DNA from: Chryseosolibacter sp040902445
Lineage (GTDB): Bacteria; Bacteroidota; Bacteroidia; Cytophagales; Cyclobacteriaceae
Direction: 5' to 3'
Assembly: GCA_040902445.1 (NCBI GenBank)
Contig: JBBDXJ010000305.1
Location: 1-64,000 of the forward strand
DNA: 64,000 bases
A model generated the notes under the pieces. It was not told the DNA's origin and made no database searches. It saw only the letters and a program-made list of their open reading frames with translations. Positions 24,970-32,976 of the stretch are shown one piece after another. How positions within the stretch are numbered: position 1 is the stretch's first letter; the number at the start of each line of letters is the position of its first letter. The position numbers were made by a program, and so were the translations under genes.

Positions 24970-25641
24970 ATGGTAACCACCTACGTAAGATATTTCGCAT
25001 TTATTCTCTGTTTTTCGGGCGTTTTAAGCGCTTTTGGTCAATCCCAGATAAAAATTGCGAAGCTTAAATACAATGGCGGAGGAGACTGGTACGCCAATAA
25101 GACCGCTTTGCCAAACCTGATAAAATTCTGCAATCAGGAACTGGGCATGAATATTCACCCCGAGGAAGATGTGGTCGATGCCGGAAGCTCAGATATCTTC
25201 TTATACCCTTATGTATATATGACCGGCCACGGCAATGTCGTATTCTCGGATACAGAAGCAGCTAACCTGCGGAAGTACCTGATTGCGGGCGGTTTCCTGC
25301 ACGTCGATGATAATTATGGACTGGATAAATTTATTCGCCTGGAATTAAAAAAAGTTTTTCCTGAACTCGAACTCGTGCAAATCCCCTTCGACCATCCTAT
25401 CTATCACCAGAAATTCAACTTCCCCAAAGGACTGCCCAAGATCCACGAGCACGATGCGAAACCCGCACAGGGTATGGGACTGATCTATCAGGGAAGACTC
25501 GTCGCCTACTACTCCTTCGAATCCGACCTCGGCAATGGTTGGGAGGACCAGCGCATTCACAATGATCCCGAAGAAAAACGCCAACAAGCCCTGCGCATGG
25601 GGGCGAATATTATTGCGTATTGTTTTACAGAGTCCATGTGA
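24970..25641 (+). CDS. DUF4159 domain protein, secreted
   Basis: A 223-residue protein with a signal peptide (ending LSAFGQ, about residue 24) and one DUF4159 domain. The recognisable blocks are KIAKLKYNGGGDWYANKTALPNLI, SDIFLYPYVYMTGHGNVVFSD, LRKYLIAGGFLHVDDNYGLD and the C-terminal QALRMGANIIAYCFTE. The fold resembles a glutamine-amidotransferase-like domain, but the catalytic function is not established. In many Bacteroidota it lies near gliding or aerotolerance genes; here its neighbours are a broken sensor gene and blaI on the opposite strand. Confidence 0.88.
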   Translation: MVTTYVRYFAFILCFSGVLSAFGQSQIKIAKLKYNGGGDWYANKTALPNLIKFCNQELGMNIHPEEDVVDAGSSDIFLYPYVYMTGHGNVVFSDTEAANLRKYLIAGGFLHVDDNYGLDKFIRLELKKVFPELELVQIPFDHPIYHQKFNFPKGLPKIHEHDAKPAQGMGLIYQGRLVAYYSFESDLGNGWEDQRIHNDPEEKRQQALRMGANIIAYCFTESM

Positions 25642-25838
25642 GTGGGTTGGTGCGGACCGCCCGACTCGTTATTTTCTATATGAATAAGTGGAAAGATGAG
25701 GGGGCCAAAGATCCCGGCCAAAAGAAACATGCGCAAAAACCTGAAGCGCGTTTCTTTCCGCAAGAACAGAACATAGAAAGCCAGGATCATGAGCAACCCC
25801 AGGTTGGCTTCAATGATGTAATTTAATGTTGCCGTCAT
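25557..25838 (-). pseudogene. N-terminal remnant of an M56/BlaR1-type sensor peptidase
   Basis: The first 50-55 residues (MTATLNYIIEANLGLLMILAFYVLFLRKETRFRFLRMFLLAGIFGPLIFPLIHI) are the first two membrane helices of an M56 sensor peptidase. After ENNE the frame becomes low-quality and runs antisense into the DUF4159 3' end. The HExxH zinc site and all later helices are absent. It lies 80 bases downstream of blaI on the same strand, the usual partner position. The gene has lost roughly 85-90 percent of its length, so the sensor cannot work. Confidence 0.72.
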
Positions 25839-25918
25839 AGTGTAAAAGATCTAAAATTCTTGGTATACTTTGTTTTGTCAGCCCGATATTGGCCCTGTTA
25901 GATAGTTGAGACAGGCAT

Positions 25919-26290
25919 TCATCGCTTGTCGTTTTTAAGTTCGCGCAGTAATTTTTCAATGTCGGCGGTATTCATTTTATGTTCTTTGGCAAAGAAGGAT
26001 ACCAGGTTCTGAAATGATCCGTTGAAATAACCCTTGATCATGTTGTTCAGATAAAATTTGGTGTAGCGATCCTTGCTTACCAGGGGATGATACTCGTGGG
26101 TTTTTCCGTAAGCTTTGTGTCCGATGAACCCTTTTGTTTCGAGAATTCTGACGATGGTGGAAACTGTATTGTACGCCGGTTTGGGTTCGGGCATGTGTTC
26201 GATGATATCTTTTACAAACCCTTTTTCAAGCGTCCACAATATCTGCATGACCTGGTCTTCCGCCCGGGTGAGCTCTTTGAGATCTTTCAT
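25919..26290 (-). CDS. BlaI/MecI/CopY family transcriptional repressor
   Basis: A 123-residue winged-helix repressor: LTRAEDQVMQILWTLEKGFVKDIIEHMPEPKPAYNTVSTIVRILETKGFIGHKAYGKTHEYHPLVSKDRYTKFYL. In the BlaI family the recognition helix is the AYNTVSTIVRILETKG part, and the C-terminal half dimerises and is cleaved when the partner peptidase is activated. Here the partner gene is truncated, so induction through cleavage should be lost unless another M56 peptidase acts on it. A 16-base palindrome 24 bases upstream of the start is the likely autoregulatory operator. Confidence 0.92.
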   Translation of the reverse strand: MKDLKELTRAEDQVMQILWTLEKGFVKDIIEHMPEPKPAYNTVSTIVRILETKGFIGHKAYGKTHEYHPLVSKDRYTKFYLNNMIKGYFNGSFQNLVSFFAKEHKMNTADIEKLLRELKNDKR

Positions 26291-26313
26291 TGCTACTATG
26301 TATTTAGGTATGA

Positions 26314-26329
26314 AACTAAATGTTTAGTT
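26314..26329. promoter_or_regulatory. Candidate BlaI operator palindrome
   Basis: The perfect dyad AACTAAA-TG-TTTAGTT lies 24-39 bases upstream of the blaI ATG at 26290, where an autoregulatory operator of a dimeric repressor would sit. The half-sites are AT-rich and spaced by 2 bases. The assignment is by position and symmetry only. Confidence 0.55.
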
Positions 26330-26379
26330 AATAAAAGTCAAGAAAAACTAAAAATATTTCTTCTCTATGGAGTTGCGGT

Positions 26380-26551
26380 GGGTGAATGGTGAATAGTGAG
26401 TGGTGAATTAGGGCGTGCGGCTACTTTGCCTTCACATTGTCCTTCTTTCTGTGTTAAAAGAATGAAGATTAACGACTAAGGATGTCGAAATGAACCAGGA
26501 GTATCCGATGAGTCGCAGGAATTATTCACGACTCGCAATTAACCATTCACA
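26380..26551. repeat. Inverted pair of heptanucleotide arrays upstream of the TonB remnant
   Basis: Left array 26380-26407 has four 7-base steps (GGGTGAA, TGGTGAA, TAGTGAG, TGGTGAA). Right array 26524-26551 has four looser steps (ATTCACG, ACTCGCA, ATTAACC, ATTCACA), reverse-complement in character. The spacer of about 116 bases has no gene. The arrangement mirrors those at 1616 and 3669. Confidence 0.7.
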
Positions 26552-26571
26552 AAAAACGTGGCAGAAATTAA

Positions 26572-26964
26572 TCAATAACTTTTGCTATCGTCGAGTTTTC
26601 GGACGAAGCCCGTAAACTCTCCGAAGCTTCGCAAACTGAAGATAAGGTCTTCACTGTCGTGGAACACCAACCCGAGTTTCCGGGTGGATATGATGCGATG
26701 ATGGAATTTATCCGTGCGAATATGCGGTATCCCGCCGAGGCGCGAATGATGGGAATAGAGGGAACAGTGTACACATCCTTTATTGTTGAACTCAATGGAG
26801 CTGTATCCTCAGTGAATACCATCCGCGGCATTAGCGAGTCTTGCGACAACGAAGCCAAAAGGGTACTTGCTTTATTTCCAAAATGGATTCCCGGCAAACA
26901 GAGCGGCAAACAAGTCAGGGTGAGGTTTGTAATGCCGATAAAATTTAATTTAAATAATAAGTAA
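26572..26964 (+). pseudogene. C-terminal TonB domain remnant without a proper start
   Basis: The frame opens just after a stop (TAA 26569-26571) and reads through a short Ala/Ser/Glu region into a full TonB C-terminal domain: VVEHQPEFPGGYDAMMEFIRANMRYPAEARMMGIEGTVYTSFIVELNG...KWIPGKQSGKQVRVRFVMPIKFNL. There is no ATG, signal peptide or membrane anchor; only a GTG at 26659 could start a 101-residue protein. Such domains cap M56-TonB fusion sensors and energy transducers. I infer a 3' gene fragment, possibly of the same M56 gene that is broken at 25557, moved by rearrangement. Confidence 0.65.
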
Positions 26965-27095
26965 GGGGGAGAGAACGTCGTCGTAGATTCCAGCTCCATT
27001 CCATTGCTCCTGCATCTTCCTTGAAGGTAGCACTTCAAAGTACGGTGGTTGAGCTGTTCCAAAAGTCGCGGTTAATTAAGAGATTTTCCCCGAAC

Positions 27096-27212
27096 CCGCA
27101 GCGTCCTCGAGACGAGAGACACTGCGGAGGCGTGTTGTAGTTGAGCGCTCCCTGGGCACGTAAAGGATTTGAGCATGTCCTCGCAGAGTCTCCTGCCTCA
27201 GGGACTCTGCGG
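27096..27212. repeat. REP-like hairpin family A, two inverted copies
   Basis: Copy 1 (27096-27127, minus sense) has outer arms CCGCAG/CTGCGG. Copy 2 (27182-27212, plus sense) has CGCAGAGTC paired with GACTCTGCG and an inner CCTG-CCT-CAGG hairpin separated by a one-base bulge. A third copy with the same architecture lies at 37839-37870. Each is followed in its own sense by a short TTCGAAGC- or TTCGGAGC-like tail. The rest of the 26965-27255 gap shows no gene. Confidence 0.72.
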
Positions 27213-27255
27213 TTTCGAAGCATGACAGTGCTCCGAACAAAGGTCAGGAACTTCG

Positions 27256-28437
27256 TTACTTCTTCAAAAATATCTCCGCGAGCTTCTCATCCAGCGCAGC
27301 GCCCCTGAGATTTTTTGCAATGATCACGCCGTTGGGGTCGAGCAGCAACGAAAATGGGATGCCGGTAATATTATAGGTCTTGGCGGCTTCCGATTGCCAG
27401 TATTTCAGATCGGACACATGTGTCCATGTGAGATTATCCTGTTCAATGGCCTGTAGCCAATCCGCTTTGTTGCGATCAAGTGAAACACCGAAAACGGTGA
27501 ACCCTTTGTCCTTATATTTCTGAAACGCGCGCACAACATTCGGGTTTTCCTGCCTGCATGGGCCGCACCACTTCGCCCAGAAATCCAGCAGAACGTATTT
27601 GCCCTGCATGGACGACAATGTCACAACTTTTCCTTCCGGATTTGGAAGGGCGATCTCCGGAGCCTTCTGACCCACGGCGGTGAGTTTCATTTTATTTACG
27701 TAGTCAACAAAATTTGCAGACTCGGAGTAATTCGGCCATTCTTTTTTTAACTTATCAGCCACCTGCTTGTAGGTATCGTAATACTGGTCCTTATCAATGA
27801 TATTGGATTGCAGAAGATGGATCACTGCCAGGCTGGGAGATTCTTTTACCATCAAGGCGGCGATCTGATCGGAATACTTCTTGACTATCTGCTGGTATTT
27901 CATTTGTAACTCCTGGACCTTGGCCTGATCCTTCTTTTGCGTCGCCACTGTAAATTCCTGATTCAAGTGCTCCACGGCGGGATCACTGTTTATACTGCCC
28001 TGTAATCCCTGAACCTGCTGGATGAGGGCGATGTCGGGCGAACCACTGATATCTACAAATCCCTGTTGACTATTTCCGTCGACATTAACTTCAATGTCGG
28101 TTTTATCGAGAATGACGCTCAACATCTGCTTGTTATAGAAATTCAACTGGTAATAGCCCGGTTCATTCATTTTTATTTTTTTCGCGAAAGTGTAATTACT
28201 TTTCAGCTGAATAGTATCCTGCCATCCCGGAGCACCGTTCTTGATTTGCGCAATGCTGATCTGACCGGTCTGCGGATAACCCACCTTTCCACGAATAGTG
28301 ACGTACCAGCTTCCATCATCAGCTTGCTGCTCTTCTTTCCCGTTCGTTGAACAGGATAAGCACAAAGCCAAAAGCAATAAGCTGTAAGCTTTAAGCTTTA
28401 AGCTGGGGACAGTCCGGTTTTTGTTCGATTGTGCCAT
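27256..28437 (-). CDS. TlpA-like thioredoxin lipoprotein with DUF4369-type N-terminal domain
   Basis: From ATG 28437 the protein has 393 residues: a basic start, a hydrophobic AYSLLLLALCLSC signal with a plausible lipid-modified Cys, then a DUF4369-like beta domain (VTIRGKVGYPQTGQISIAQIKNGAPG). A helical middle follows, and a C-terminal redoxin domain with the active-site WAKWCGPCRQENP and cis-Pro segment NITGIPFSLLLDPNG. Such proteins reduce disulfides on the periplasmic side of a membrane. A frame start at 28494 would add a 19-residue non-signal leader. Unusually, the signal core is encoded by seven tandem heptanucleotides (28356-28404). Confidence 0.9.
   Translation of the reverse strand: MAQSNKNRTVPSLKLKAYSLLLLALCLSCSTNGKEEQQADDGSWYVTIRGKVGYPQTGQISIAQIKNGAPGWQDTIQLKSNYTFAKKIKMNEPGYYQLNFYNKQMLSVILDKTDIEVNVDGNSQQGFVDISGSPDIALIQQVQGLQGSINSDPAVEHLNQEFTVATQKKDQAKVQELQMKYQQIVKKYSDQIAALMVKESPSLAVIHLLQSNIIDKDQYYDTYKQVADKLKKEWPNYSESANFVDYVNKMKLTAVGQKAPEIALPNPEGKVVTLSSMQGKYVLLDFWAKWCGPCRQENPNVVRAFQKYKDKGFTVFGVSLDRNKADWLQAIEQDNLTWTHVSDLKYWQSEAAKTYNITGIPFSLLLDPNGVIIAKNLRGAALDEKLAEIFLKK
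28356..28404. repeat. Heptanucleotide array inside the TlpA gene, encoding its signal peptide core
   Basis: Seven uninterrupted 7-base steps on the plus strand: ATAAGCA, CAAAGCC, AAAAGCA, ATAAGCT, GTAAGCT, TTAAGCT, TTAAGCT. Read on the minus strand in the gene's frame this gives LKLKAYSLLLLALCLS, the basic and hydrophobic part of the lipoprotein signal. The unit is of the same kind as the intergenic arrays, and an inverse-sense partner lies 92 bases away at 28496-28523. Confidence 0.8.
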
Positions 28438-28495
28438 TGTAGACAATGCTTTTTTGTTTCTTATATCCTGTAAATTTAACATAACAATTTCCATT

Positions 28496-28523
28496 ACTTA
28501 AAACTTACAACTTATTACTTTAC
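28496..28523. repeat. Heptanucleotide array across the gatB stop codon
   Basis: Four 7-base steps on the plus strand: ACTTAAA, ACTTACA, ACTTATT, ACTTTAC. It covers the last two codons and stop of gatB (28515-28517) and the whole intergenic space up to the upstream end of the next frame. It is inversely related to the array at 28356-28404, so the pair flanks the start of the TlpA-like gene. Confidence 0.75.
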
Positions 28524-29975
28524 AGCGTTAAGCCTTTCCGTCAGGAGCTCGTTCGCCACTTTGGGGTCGGCTTTGCCTTTGCTGCGTTTCATCACTTCCC
28601 CCATAAACATTGCCACGATTCCTTTTTTACCGCTTTTATACGCTTCAACCTTTAAAGGGAACTCTTTAATGACTTCTTCAATGATAGGTAAAATGGAACT
28701 GTGATCACTTTCCTGGATCAGATTCAATCGCTGTGCCACTTCCTGAGCGGACGAATGGGGGTGTTTTAATAATTCAGGGAAAAGCCGTTGCGAAGCAATT
28801 GTAAAACTGACTTTTCCTTCTTCCACCAATGCGATCAACTCAGCCAGCTTTTTCGGAGCCAGGGGAAAATCACTGGCGGAAAGATTGAATTCATTTAAGT
28901 GGGATTTGATCGGTCCCATCACCCAATTGGAGGCAGCTTTAAAGTTTCCGGTGTGTTCACATACACTCTCAAAATACAAGGCGACATCCCTCGAATCCGT
29001 TAATACCTGGGCGTCATATTCCGGAAGATTAAATTGCTGCACATACTTCTGAAATAACTCACGCGGTAAAGCCGGCATGGATGCGCGTATACTTTCAAGC
29101 CATTCCTCCGAAACAATCATTGGGCTGAGATCCGGGTCGGGGAAATAGCGATAATCGTTTAACTCTTCTTTGGTACGCATACCAAAAGTTTTTCCAGAGC
29201 CTGCATCAAAGGTCCTGGTTTCGGAAGGTATCACTTTTCCATTTTCAATTTCAGTGATCTGCCTTTCAATTTCGTGGTCGATGGCGCGCTGTACATTTCT
29301 GATGGAATTCATATTCTTCACTTCGACCTTTCTGCCAAATTCTTTCGCACCCTTCAACATGACCGAGACGTTGGCATCACAGCGCAGTGATCCCTCTTCC
29401 ATGTTGCCATCACAAATATCCAGATAGCGCACGAGCTTCCTGATCTCCGTCAAAAGAGCGTATGCTTCTTCTGACGAGCGAAGACACGGTTCTGTTACAA
29501 TCTCTATCAACGGAACGCCCGCACGGTTCAGATCTACCTGCGTATCGCTTTCATGAGGAAAGTGAATGGACTTCCCCGCGTCCTCTTCCATGTGGATGCG
29601 ATTCAGCTCCACGTTGCTTTCTCCTGCTTTTGTATTGATCGTTATGAATCCGCCTTTGCAGACAGGTGTACGATCCTGGGTGATCTGATAACCCTTCGGG
29701 AGGTCTGGATAAAAATAATTTTTCCGGTCGAAGATATTAAACCGGCTTATTTCACAATGGCAGGCTAAACCCATTTTGATGGCGTACTCTACCGTCTTCC
29801 TGTTCAGTTTAGGCAAAGTTCCGGGGTGCGCCAAAGAAATCACACTGACGCTGGTATTCGGCTCGCTTCCAAAGACTGCAGAATCTGAATTAAAGATCTT
29901 GCTTTTCGTCAATAGCTGAGCATGGACCTCCAGCCCGATCACCGCAACATATTTTTCCTTAATTGATTTATCCAT
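28515..29975 (-). CDS. gatB: Asp-tRNA(Asn)/Glu-tRNA(Gln) amidotransferase subunit B
   Basis: A full-length 486-residue GatB. The N-terminal cradle domain starts VAVIGLEVHAQLLTKSKIF and includes HPGTLPKLNRKTVEYAIKMGLA, DRKNYFYPDLPKGYQITQ and the signature LRCDANVSVML. The C-terminal YqeY-like helical region ends KGIVAMFMGEVMKRSKGKADPKVANELL. With GatA and GatC, not present here, it transamidates mischarged tRNAs, implying that this organism makes Gln- or Asn-tRNA indirectly. The gene lies 8 bases after alaS on the same strand, so both may share a transcript. Confidence 0.97.
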   Translation of the reverse strand: MDKSIKEKYVAVIGLEVHAQLLTKSKIFNSDSAVFGSEPNTSVSVISLAHPGTLPKLNRKTVEYAIKMGLACHCEISRFNIFDRKNYFYPDLPKGYQITQDRTPVCKGGFITINTKAGESNVELNRIHMEEDAGKSIHFPHESDTQVDLNRAGVPLIEIVTEPCLRSSEEAYALLTEIRKLVRYLDICDGNMEEGSLRCDANVSVMLKGAKEFGRKVEVKNMNSIRNVQRAIDHEIERQITEIENGKVIPSETRTFDAGSGKTFGMRTKEELNDYRYFPDPDLSPMIVSEEWLESIRASMPALPRELFQKYVQQFNLPEYDAQVLTDSRDVALYFESVCEHTGNFKAASNWVMGPIKSHLNEFNLSASDFPLAPKKLAELIALVEEGKVSFTIASQRLFPELLKHPHSSAQEVAQRLNLIQESDHSSILPIIEEVIKEFPLKVEAYKSGKKGIVAMFMGEVMKRSKGKADPKVANELLTERLNAVK

Positions 29976-29983
29976 TTTCTGAA

Positions 29984-32791
29984 TTACATCTTGATCATCT
30001 CTCTGGCTTTCTCTAAAACCTTATTCAATCCATCTAGGTTCTTGCCTCCGGCAGTGGCAAAGAACGGTTGCCCTCCACCTCCTCCATCGATTTCCCTGGC
30101 AAGCTCTTTGACCATATTTCCAGCATGGAATTTTTTTGACTGCATTAGTTTTTCGCCGATCATCACTGTAACCTGCGGTTTGTGGTCGACGTCGGCGGCC
30201 AGGATCAACAACAGATCATCAAACTGGTTGCGCAGCGCATAGGCAATGTTTTTTAAAGAATCCGCATTAGGCACCGTTACTTTTTCCAGAATCAAAGTGT
30301 GCCCATTGCTTTTAACGGCCTTAAGAGCCAATTCATTTTTTATCTGGTTAGCGCGTTCCCCGTGAAGAATCTCGAGTTTTTTCTCCAGCACGTGTTTTTC
30401 GTCAGCAAGATTTTTCAGGGAGGTTATCACATCCTTGGGATTCTTTAGGAGGCGTTTTACTTCATCAAGCAATCCAAGCTCGGAACCCACATATTTTTCG
30501 GCAGCTTCACCGGTAATCGCTTCAATTCGTCTGACACCCGCCGCGACTGAACTTTCAGAAATGATCTTAAACAGTCCAATGTTACCAGTAGCCAGTACGT
30601 GGGTTCCGCCGCAAAGTTCCACTGAAAACCGGGGGTCAAATGTTATCATCCTCACAAAGTCTCCATACTTTTCACCAAAAAGCGCCATCGCACCCAGGGC
30701 TTTGGCTTTATCAATAGGCACATTTCTTTTTTCATCCAGTCGGATATTTTCACGGATCTTCCTGTTTACAATCTCTTCCACCCGCTGAACTTCGCCAGGA
30801 GTCATTGCTGCGAAATGTGAGAAATCAAAACGGAGAATGTCGGCATTGACAAGGGATCCTTTTTGTTCCACATGTTTTCCTAAAACCTGTCTGAGGGCGG
30901 CATGTAACAAATGTGTAGCCGAGTGGTTGTTCGTTGTGGATTCGCGTTTCGGCTTGTCCACCGTTGCCTGGAAACTTCGCTGAAAATCCGCGGGCAGAGT
31001 CTCGGTGAGATGAATGATCAGTTCATTTTCTTTCCTGGTATCAAGAATGGCTATTTTTTCGCCATCTCTTTCAATATAACCCGTATCACCGACCTGGCCG
31101 CCGCTTTCGGCGTAAAATGGAGTTTTGTCAAACACGAGTTGACAGAGCTCCCTGTTCTTTTGTTTTATCTTCCGGTATCTGACAATGCGAACGTCTGAAG
31201 ATAAATGATCGTATCCGATGAACTCCGTTTTTTCATCTTCGCCAACTGCCACCCAGTCGCCGGTTTCTTTAACGGCATCTGTTTTAGATCGCAGTTTCTG
31301 TTTTTCCATTTCTTTTTTGAAACCCGTTTCATCGACGGCAATTCCCCGTTCACGGGCAATCAATGAAGTAAGGTCAAATGGAAATCCAAAAGTGTCATAC
31401 AATTCAAAAGCGCATTCCCCAGGCATTTCACTTTTAAAATTTTCCAAAGCTTGATCAAACGAATTGAAGTCGTTTTTAGCTAAAGACTCAGTTAATTTCT
31501 TAACTATTGATTCTGTTTGAAATAGTCCTTCCGGGGAAAAGTTAGATTCATCGCTTTCCTTCAACAATTCTATTTTAGCTTCTCTATCTTCATTTTTAAT
31601 TAACCTTTCTTTTTTGATAAATTCCCCATGTGAATTGAAGAATTTTTCCAAATGCTCCATCCCATTATCAAGCGTCCTTAAAAAAGCACTTTCCTCCTCA
31701 AACACAACTTTACTCACGAAGTCCTGCTGAGCGTATAATTCAGGGAAAGCTTCGCTCAATTGTTCTCCGAGCACGGGGACAAGATGATATAAGAACGGAT
31801 CCTTAAAATTCAGGAACGTAAACCCGTATCGCACAGCTCTCCTCAATATTCTTCTGATGACGTAGCCAGCGCCGGTATTGGACGGCAGCTGTCCATCCGC
31901 GATAGCGAAAGAGACCGCACGTACGTGATCGGCCATCACACGCATGGCGATGTCAGTCTGCTCTGATGCTTTGTAAGCGACTCCGGCCGCGCGGCTGATA
32001 AAATTCAATAAGGGGCTAAAGACATCCGTGTCGTAATTAGATGTCTTTTTCTGAATGGCCATGCACAGGCGTTCAAAGCCCATACCGGTATCTACATGCT
32101 GGGCCGGAAGTTTCTCAAGCGAACCATCAGCCTTGCGGTTGAACTCCATAAATACCAGGTTCCAGATCTCTACAACCTGGGGATGACCGGTATTCACCAA
32201 TGTTTTGCCCGGAAGGTTTGATGCTTCCTCATCGGGCCTGAGATCAATATGTATTTCGCTGCACGGTCCGCACGGACCCATCTCTCCCATTTCCCAGAAA
32301 TTGTCTTTTTTATTGCCCCTCAGGATCCTGTCTTCAGGGACGATATTTTTCCAGTAATTGAATGCCTCTTCATCGAGGGCGAGTTGTTCTTTAGCATCGC
32401 CTTCGAAGACCGTGACATACAATCTTTCTTTGGGTAATTTGTATTCTTCCGTCAGTAATTCCCAAGCCCATTCTATCGCTTCTTTCTTAAAATAATCACC
32501 AAACGACCAGTTGCCCAGCATTTCAAACATCGTATGGTGATAGGTGTCGATGCCGACTTCTTCGAGGTCATTGTGCTTGCCGCTCACCCTCAGGCATTTT
32601 TGAGTGTCGGCAATCCGGCTGCTTTTAGGCCTGGTGTTGCCCAGAAAGTTGTCTTTGAACTGGACCATGCCAGAATTGGTAAAAAGCAGGGTGGGGTCGT
32701 TCTTCAACACCAGGGGAGCGGAGGGCACGATCAGGTGACCTTTTCCTTCAAAAAACGATAAAAACCTACGTCTTACAGATCCCGAGTCCAT
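29984..32791 (-). CDS. alaS: Alanyl-tRNA synthetase
   Basis: A 935-residue class II synthetase with the motif 1 region (FTNSGMVQFKDNFLGN), tRNA-recognition domain, editing domain with zinc-binding HSATHLLHAALR and CGGTHV, and a C-Ala tail ending GGGGGQPFFATAGGKNLDGL. It attaches alanine to tRNA-Ala and clears mischarged Ser and Gly. It is about 60-70 residues longer than usual. The surplus lies at about residues 385-456, between GMEHLEKF and GECAFELYDTFGFPFDLT, a place where E. coli has only a dozen residues. The insert is lysine/glutamate-rich and coded by distinctly AT-rich DNA (31430-31640). Confidence 0.97.
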   Translation of the reverse strand: MDSGSVRRRFLSFFEGKGHLIVPSAPLVLKNDPTLLFTNSGMVQFKDNFLGNTRPKSSRIADTQKCLRVSGKHNDLEEVGIDTYHHTMFEMLGNWSFGDYFKKEAIEWAWELLTEEYKLPKERLYVTVFEGDAKEQLALDEEAFNYWKNIVPEDRILRGNKKDNFWEMGEMGPCGPCSEIHIDLRPDEEASNLPGKTLVNTGHPQVVEIWNLVFMEFNRKADGSLEKLPAQHVDTGMGFERLCMAIQKKTSNYDTDVFSPLLNFISRAAGVAYKASEQTDIAMRVMADHVRAVSFAIADGQLPSNTGAGYVIRRILRRAVRYGFTFLNFKDPFLYHLVPVLGEQLSEAFPELYAQQDFVSKVVFEEESAFLRTLDNGMEHLEKFFNSHGEFIKKERLIKNEDREAKIELLKESDESNFSPEGLFQTESIVKKLTESLAKNDFNSFDQALENFKSEMPGECAFELYDTFGFPFDLTSLIARERGIAVDETGFKKEMEKQKLRSKTDAVKETGDWVAVGEDEKTEFIGYDHLSSDVRIVRYRKIKQKNRELCQLVFDKTPFYAESGGQVGDTGYIERDGEKIAILDTRKENELIIHLTETLPADFQRSFQATVDKPKRESTTNNHSATHLLHAALRQVLGKHVEQKGSLVNADILRFDFSHFAAMTPGEVQRVEEIVNRKIRENIRLDEKRNVPIDKAKALGAMALFGEKYGDFVRMITFDPRFSVELCGGTHVLATGNIGLFKIISESSVAAGVRRIEAITGEAAEKYVGSELGLLDEVKRLLKNPKDVITSLKNLADEKHVLEKKLEILHGERANQIKNELALKAVKSNGHTLILEKVTVPNADSLKNIAYALRNQFDDLLLILAADVDHKPQVTVMIGEKLMQSKKFHAGNMVKELAREIDGGGGGQPFFATAGGKNLDGLNKVLEKAREMIKM

Positions 32792-32976
32792 CTCAATACA
32801 GTTTTAAGCGACAATTAGTACTTTTTATTTATATTAGCCAGCTCATCCCGTTGCGTATTTACCATCGCAGGGGGATAACAAGCCACAAAAATAATCGCAG
32901 TTGAGGGAGAATACGCGGAAAGCGCTGTTTTTTTTCTGGCCTGACTAAATAACCTGAAGTACACAACTGCGGATCG

